Source of the DNA: CAZOOR01 sp964581505
GTDB lineage: Bacteria > Bacteroidota > Ignavibacteria > Kapaibacteriales > UBA2268
Direction: 5' to 3'
Length of the DNA stretch: 27,497 nt
NCBI GenBank assembly: GCA_964581505.1
Contig: CAZOOR010000033.1
Coordinates: 1-27,497, forward strand
Shown: in pieces, positions 25,259 through 27,497 of the stretch
Layout: the number at the start of each line of letters is the position of its first letter
How positions within the stretch are numbered: the stretch's first letter is position 1
Made by a program: the position numbers and the translations under genes
The notes under the pieces: model-generated
What the model saw: only the letters and a program-made list of their open reading frames with translations
What the model was told of the DNA's origin: nothing
Databases searched by the model: none

Positions 25259-26122
25259 ATGAGACAGATTTTTGACGAAACAATTAAAGAGACTTTAAAT
25301 CTAAGACTCCGAAAACTTGAAGATTACTTCAACGCAGATGTGATTTTCCATTACGGAGAAATACATCCTTCACTCGAAAAAGCTTTCCGTGACTTTATTG
25401 AGCAAATTAAAAAAGATACTGAATATGACAGGAATAAATTAGTAGTTTTTATAAATACACCAGGTGGCAGTGCTGAAACAGTTGAAAAAATGGTTTCGGT
25501 TATACGTTTTCATTACGATGAAGTATATTTTGTTGTTCCTGATTACGCAATGTCAGCAGGAACAATTCTGTGTATGTCTGGTGACAAAATATTTATGGAC
25601 TATTCGTCCTCTCTCGGTCCAATTGACCCACAAGTTTATAATGGTAAAAACTGGGTTCCTGCACTAGGATATTTGGATAAAATTGAAGAATTAATTGAGA
25701 AGTCATCAAACAACGAACTTACTGAAGCTGAGTTTATGATACTTCAAAAGATTGATTTGGCAGAATTAAGAAGTTATGAAATGGCGAGAAACCTAACGAT
25801 TGCTTTACTTAAGGACTGGTTAGTAAACTTTAAATTTAAGGACTGGAATACACATAATTCGACTGGACAACCTGTTACAAAAGCAGAGAAAGAGGCACGA
25901 GCAGAAGACATAGCAAATAAACTAAGTAATAATAGTATATGGCATTCACACGGTAGGTCAATTGGTATTGATACATTGACTAATTTTTTAAAATTAAAGA
26001 TTGAAGATTATTCTACTAATGATGATTTGAGAGAATTAATAAGAGATTATAATGACCTAATTTGCGAGCACATAATAAGACTAGGTGGAAAAGCGTTTGT
26101 ACATTCAAGAGTATTTTTCTAA
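25259..26122 (+). CDS. SDH_sah-type ClpP-fold serine protease-like protein
   Basis: The 287-aa protein has the core of the ClpP/SppA superfamily in the serine dehydrogenase proteinase (SDH_sah) form. FINTPGGSAETVEKMV (65-79) supplies the oxyanion-hole glycines. VPDYAMSAGTILCMSGDKI carries the likely nucleophile Ser99, and SSLGPIDPQ (117-125) is the conserved dimer/active-site loop. A C-terminal WHSHGRSIGI (228-237) matches the family's His-rich motif. There is no signal peptide or membrane segment, so it is probably cytosolic. It is followed after 12 nt by a 79-aa ORF, probably co-transcribed. It lies between two copies of a direct repeat, suggesting recent acquisition. The target is unknown and the family name does not fix its function. 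Confidence 0.85.
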   Translation: MRQIFDETIKETLNLRLRKLEDYFNADVIFHYGEIHPSLEKAFRDFIEQIKKDTEYDRNKLVVFINTPGGSAETVEKMVSVIRFHYDEVYFVVPDYAMSAGTILCMSGDKIFMDYSSSLGPIDPQVYNGKNWVPALGYLDKIEELIEKSSNNELTEAEFMILQKIDLAELRSYEMARNLTIALLKDWLVNFKFKDWNTHNSTGQPVTKAEKEARAEDIANKLSNNSIWHSHGRSIGIDTLTNFLKLKIEDYSTNDDLRELIRDYNDLICEHIIRLGGKAFVHSRVFF

Positions 26123-26134
26123 ATTTGAAACATT

Positions 26135-26374
26135 ATGAAAACACAACAAATAACAGATAGACTTACCGAACTTATAGAAAAGGAAACAAAGGAATTTGCT
26201 AAAAAAGATGGTGCATTAAAGGAAGCCTTTGTGAAGTTTTCAAAAATTGGAATTGTTACCAAATCAACATATAGTCTTCCGTTAAAAGATACAATTGGAC
26301 AGACTTTTAGAGAACAAATCAAATTCAAAGGTTCGGAAGAAAACCCAGTGGCTAACACAGGCTATATGCAATAA
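26135..26374 (+). CDS. small protein of unknown function, partner of the SDH_sah gene
   Basis: This 79-aa charged protein (MKTQQITDRLTELIEKETKEF...) is predicted helical in its first half and contains KDTIGQTFREQIKFKG near the C terminus. It has no signal peptide and no recognised domain. It starts 12 nt after the protease-like gene in the same direction, so it is probably translated from the same message and could be an adaptor, substrate or inhibitor of it. That role is inference from position only. The 150 nt after it contain a small CTTCT-GACA-AGAAG hairpin and the second repeat copy. Confidence 0.65.
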   Translation: MKTQQITDRLTELIEKETKEFAKKDGALKEAFVKFSKIGIVTKSTYSLPLKDTIGQTFREQIKFKGSEENPVANTGYMQ

Positions 26375-26462
26375 GGGTTTCAGTAGTAATTCAAACATTT
26401 TAGCCCGCTAAAAAATTGTACCTTCTGACAAGAAGTTTGCTAACAATCCCTTACTGCACATA

Positions 26463-26510
26463 GCCCAAACGTTGGGACAGAATTCGCTTAGCCCAGAACA
26501 TTACACACAA
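26463..26510 (+). repeat. boundary element 2 with direct repeat copy 2 (26481-26510)
   Basis: GCCCAAACGTTGGGACAG (26463-26480) is itself a CCCAA/TTGGG palindrome and matches, inverted, 25083-25101 with one indel and one change. The second copy of the 30-nt repeat follows directly at 26481-26510, ending 17 nt before the ATG at 26528. TGCTAAC occurs about 40 nt upstream, so TGCTAAC...GTTGGGA loosely resembles an integron attC layout. Confidence 0.75.
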
Positions 26511-26527
26511 TATAAAAAAGAGATATT

Positions 26528-27421
26528 ATGCCAAGAGTAAATTTAAAATCAGGGAAAATAATTGAAGAAGAACAATTCAAAAGTAAAACACCTGAAAAAG
26601 AACTTCAAAAGTATGTAGAAAAACATTTAAATCTTTTTTTTCAAAGTTATTTTTTGAAAAGTTTCTACAGAATACCAGGTGGTGAAATTGACACTCTAGC
26701 TATTACAGAAGAAGGAAAACCCTGTATAATCGAATATAAACATAAAATGGATGAAAAAATAATTAATCAAATAGTGTTTTACTATGATTGGCTTCAAGAA
26801 CGCTCAACCAAATATGAATTTGAAAGAATTGTAAAAGAAAATAAGAATACTTCAGATTTAGAGGTCGATTGGAGTGAAGTAAGGTTGATTACAATTGCAA
26901 AAAGATATTCAAAATGGGATATTAGCCTAATTAAACATTTAGATACAAATATTGAATGTTATTCCTATTCTTATCATAAAGATGAATTAGACATTCATTT
27001 AGACCCAATTATTAATCAATATAAAAAGAGGAACACAAGTTCAACTGGAGGCACTTCAGGAGGAGGTACAAAAACATATACATTAGATGACCATCGTGAA
27101 AAGGCCAGCAAAGAATTTAAGCCATTTTTTGACAAATTCAGAAATGAAGTTCTTAATTTGGGGGAAAACATTGAAGAAGGATTTGTTCCAGAGTACATTA
27201 AATATGTAGTCAATACAACTTTTCTTGCTGTTCATGTAAGGAAAAATTGGTTGATTTTGCAATTAAGAGTTGATGAAAAAAGTTTTAAAGATCCAACAAA
27301 TTTATCAAAGGATATATCGCAAAGGGGGTGGTCGGTAACAAGAGAAATTAAGTATGATAAAAACACTGACCTTAAAAAAATTATCAATTTGATAAAACAA
27401 GCTTATGAATATCAAATGTAA
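26528..27421 (+). CDS. PD-(D/E)XK nuclease-like (DUF91/NucS-type) protein with C-terminal DUF5655 domain
   Basis: The 297-aa protein has an N-terminal DUF91/NucS-like nuclease domain. GGEIDTLAI (51-59) gives D55, CIIEYK (66-71) gives E69 and K71, and NQIVFY (80-85) supplies the trailing Gln/Tyr often seen in this fold, so the catalytic set looks intact. A Gly/Ser/Thr linker (about 170-186) leads to a C-terminal DUF5655 domain (about 187-297; WLILQLRVDEKSFKDP, SQRGW, LIKQAYEYQM). The protein is probably a cytosolic DNA-acting enzyme, but no partner or target is known. It begins 17 nt after the second repeat copy, in the same direction as the protease pair. The 76 nt after its stop show nothing definite. 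Confidence 0.85.
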   Translation: MPRVNLKSGKIIEEEQFKSKTPEKELQKYVEKHLNLFFQSYFLKSFYRIPGGEIDTLAITEEGKPCIIEYKHKMDEKIINQIVFYYDWLQERSTKYEFERIVKENKNTSDLEVDWSEVRLITIAKRYSKWDISLIKHLDTNIECYSYSYHKDELDIHLDPIINQYKKRNTSSTGGTSGGGTKTYTLDDHREKASKEFKPFFDKFRNEVLNLGENIEEGFVPEYIKYVVNTTFLAVHVRKNWLILQLRVDEKSFKDPTNLSKDISQRGWSVTREIKYDKNTDLKKIINLIKQAYEYQM

Positions 27422-27497
27422 ATACTGTGTGTAACAAAAAATATAGTGCATGCCGCAATTAGTTGTAAACATGAAAGATAATATACAAAATAAAGTT

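Noticed and set aside
27422..27497. Possible third cassette border after the nuclease-like gene
   Set aside because: The 76 nt available contain neither the 30-nt repeat nor the GTTGGGACAG core. The window ends before this can be judged.

Overview
The window reads as part of a low-GC chromosome of a member of the Bacteroidota/FCB group, plausibly near Ignavibacteria or Kapabacteria. This placement is inferred from several signs: a type IX secretion (T9SS) C-terminal sorting domain, many Sec/SPII lipoproteins, few clear Shine-Dalgarno sequences, and -7 boxes of the form TAnnTTTG, with one full TTTG-N20-TAnnTTTG promoter before tRNA-Glu. MurE carries the DNPR signature of meso-diaminopimelate enzymes, so the cell wall is probably the Gram-negative DAP type.

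Layout. 1-3.4 kb: the 3' part of tRNA-Ser(TGA), a nuclease-like lipoprotein, a second lipoprotein closed by a terminator, then the phospholipid pair plsY-gpsA. 3.7-6.4 kb: a large exported S41-type protein that has lost the residues expected at its active site. 6.4-10.2 kb (minus strand): murE, an AlkD-like DNA glycosylase and an AAA ATPase. 10.3-12.9 kb: tRNA-Glu(TTC), then coaE and coaD tail to tail (the last two CoA-synthesis enzymes), with coaD overlapping a Cu/Zn-efflux permease that ends in an HMA domain. 13-17 kb (minus strand): asd, a fumarylacetoacetase-family enzyme and two uncharacterised lipoproteins. 17.1-24.7 kb: a T9SS-secreted BNR-type beta-propeller, smpB, a LysE-family exporter, hemA, and a lipoprotein of seven tandem carboxypeptidase-regulatory-like domains with patterned cysteines, closed by a strong terminator.

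After that terminator the sequence changes character. From about 24.75 kb to the end it looks accessory: an IS256-family transposase remnant, a hairpin-rich boundary, a 30-nt direct repeat occurring twice, and between and after the repeats a ClpP-fold SDH_sah-type protease gene with a small partner ORF, then a nuclease-like protein (DUF91/NucS-like PD-(D/E)XK domain plus DUF5655). The repeated boundaries suggest cassette-like acquisition. This is the best candidate in the window for an undescribed, possibly defence-related, system, but that function is inference.

Most of the rest is housekeeping: cell wall (murE, asd), lipid (plsY, gpsA), CoA (coaE, coaD), tetrapyrrole (hemA, which consumes Glu-tRNA(Glu)) and trans-translation (smpB). 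No rRNA operon, CRISPR array, integrase or complete mobile element was seen. The only gene-free stretch longer than 300 bases is 24682-25258.
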